This document shows, piece by piece, positions 62,465-63,171 of a stretch of 63,171 bases of DNA. Position numbers and translations under genes: made by a program. The notes under the pieces are model-generated. The model searched no databases. It was not told where the DNA came from and saw nothing but the letters and a program-made list of their open reading frames with translations. The stretch's first letter is position 1, and each line of letters starts with the position of its first letter. This stretch comes from an uncultured Pelagibacteraceae bacterium (lineage in GTDB: Bacteria > Pseudomonadota > Alphaproteobacteria > Pelagibacterales > Pelagibacteraceae): the NCBI GenBank assembly GCA_902571095.1, contig CACGAV010000004.1:1-63171 (forward strand), in the 5' to 3' direction.

Positions 62465-63171
62465 TTACTTCTTTTTATATTTTGTTGCTTCTTCAGAGCC
62501 ACCAGTTGCACTTCCTTTACTATATGAATGTGCGCCCATCCCCGCAAGTTGGCCATCCTTAATTATTAAATAAGGGTCTCTTATAGGTTTTTTATCAAAG
62601 AAACATTCTAAAATTTCTCTTACTCCAGCAGCGTATCTAGCTTGTGCTGACAATGAAGTTCCCGAAGTATGAGGTGTCATACCGTGGTTTGGCATTGATC
62701 TCCAAATATGATCATTTGGTGCTGGTTGAGGAAACCAAACATCTCCTGCGTACCCACTCAATTGACCAGATTTAAGAGCTTTCGCAATTGCTTCTCTATT
62801 ACAAATTTTTCCTCTAGCTGTATTAACAATGTAAGCACCTTTTTTCATCTTACTTATTAACCTGTCGTCGAATAAATTTTCTGTTTCAGGGTGAAGAGGA
62901 CAATTGATTGTAACTACATCACAAACTTTAACTAATGATTCCACAGAGTCGTGGAATGTTAGATTAAGCTCTTTTTCAACTGAATCAGGTAATTTGTGTC
63001 TATCAAAATAGTGTAGATGAACGTCGAAAGGCTTCATTTTTCTTAATGCATCTAATCCAATACGTCCTGCAGCTACTGTTCCAACATGCATACCTTCCAC
63101 ATCGTAAGATCTATGAACTGCATCAGCAATATTCCAACCACCTTCATTAACTATATTATGTTGATTGTGGT
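62465..63171 (-). CDS. fdh: NAD-dependent formate dehydrogenase, C-terminal part, cut by the window edge
   Basis: The C-terminal 235 residues of a D-2-hydroxyacid-dehydrogenase-type formate dehydrogenase are present; the frame is open to base 63171 with no stop. It reads GGWNIADAV, then MHVGTVAAGRIGLDALRKM (NAD-binding GxGxxG variant), HYFDRHKLPDSVEKEL, NCPLHPETENLF and NTARGK. The catalytic His in PHTSGTSLSAQARYAAG and the end GAHSYSKGSATGGSEEA follow. These are specific to NAD-formate dehydrogenase rather than to other dehydrogenases of the group. The GTG/ATG near 63100 is internal. It oxidises formate to CO2 with NADH and is convergent with fhs. Confidence 0.93.
   Translation of the reverse strand, partial: HNQHNIVNEGGWNIADAVHRSYDVEGMHVGTVAAGRIGLDALRKMKPFDVHLHYFDRHKLPDSVEKELNLTFHDSVESLVKVCDVVTINCPLHPETENLFDDRLISKMKKGAYIVNTARGKICNREAIAKALKSGQLSGYAGDVWFPQPAPNDHIWRSMPNHGMTPHTSGTSLSAQARYAAGVREILECFFDKKPIRDPYLIIKDGQLAGMGAHSYSKGSATGGSEEATKYKKK

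Noticed and set aside
1-63171. CRISPR arrays, transposases, phage genes, rRNA
   Set aside because: No regular spaced repeats, no transposase or integrase motif and no rRNA segment were recognised on either strand.

Overview
The window looks like a piece of the chromosome of a streamlined marine alphaproteobacterium of the SAR11 (Pelagibacterales) type. I infer this from the very AT-rich sequence, genes that abut or overlap by a few bases almost everywhere, no gene-free stretch over 300 bases, and alphaproteobacterial gene neighbourhoods (bolA / J-protein / cobS / cobT; aroK-aroB; def-fmt-truA; rpmH-rnpA-yidD-yidC; murA-DUF2948-hisD-infA-tRNA-Phe). A class I lysyl-tRNA synthetase and a formate-tetrahydrofolate ligase / formate dehydrogenase pair fit the same group. 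No rRNA, CRISPR array, transposase or integrase was seen.

Layout. 1-6.7 kb: partial uppP (minus), then gltD-gltB for glutamate synthesis. 6.7-10.6 kb: a small sugar / cell-surface block (two sugar epimerases, a glycosyltransferase, an alpha/beta hydrolase). 10.6-19 kb: a translation block, thrS-infC-rpmI-rplT-pheS-pheT-lepA. 19-25 kb: a surface-glycan cluster (epimerase, GT4, sugar nucleotidyltransferase, epimerase, dolichol-phosphate-sugar-synthase-like GT2, membrane GT-C) ending at tRNA-Ser(GGA). 25.05-27.08 kb: a two-gene cassette (SAM methyltransferase and PhyH-family dioxygenase) of clearly higher GC, bounded by tRNA-Ser and a degenerate 23-bp copy of the tRNA 3' end. 27.1-31.8 kb: another methyltransferase, two tiny membrane-peptide genes, an NlpC/P60-AmpG pair for peptidoglycan turnover, and TrkH. 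31.8-36.5 kb: lysK, pyrD, a TauE permease, rpmB and a queuosine-precursor transporter. 36.5-41.7 kb: cobT-cobS-J-protein, bolA, aroB-aroK. 41.7-47.1 kb: a secreted protein of unknown role, def-fmt-truA, a LON-domain protein and a small heat-shock gene with an apparent sigma-32 promoter and a ROSE-like RNA thermometer. 47.1-54 kb: a long minus-strand run rpmH-rnpA-yidD-yidC-argB-HAD-dapD-dapE-deacetylase. 54-56.5 kb: a VTT membrane protein, a 51-aa membrane protein, a TPR glycosyltransferase and tRNA-Thr. 56.5-63.2 kb: two small basic proteins, dcd, murA, DUF2948, hisD, infA, an unusual tRNA-Phe, fhs and partial fdh.

How it works together. Most of the window is housekeeping: translation, amino-acid synthesis (Glu, aromatic, Lys, Arg, His), cell-envelope precursors and C1 metabolism. 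The accessory parts are the two sugar blocks and the tRNA-Ser cassette. The most interesting signals are the cassette, the ROSE-like element before hsp20, the tRNA-Phe that seems to have lost both partners of a universal tertiary contact, and several tiny genes (18, 23, 38 and 51 codons), three of them tightly spaced with or overlapping a neighbouring gene.
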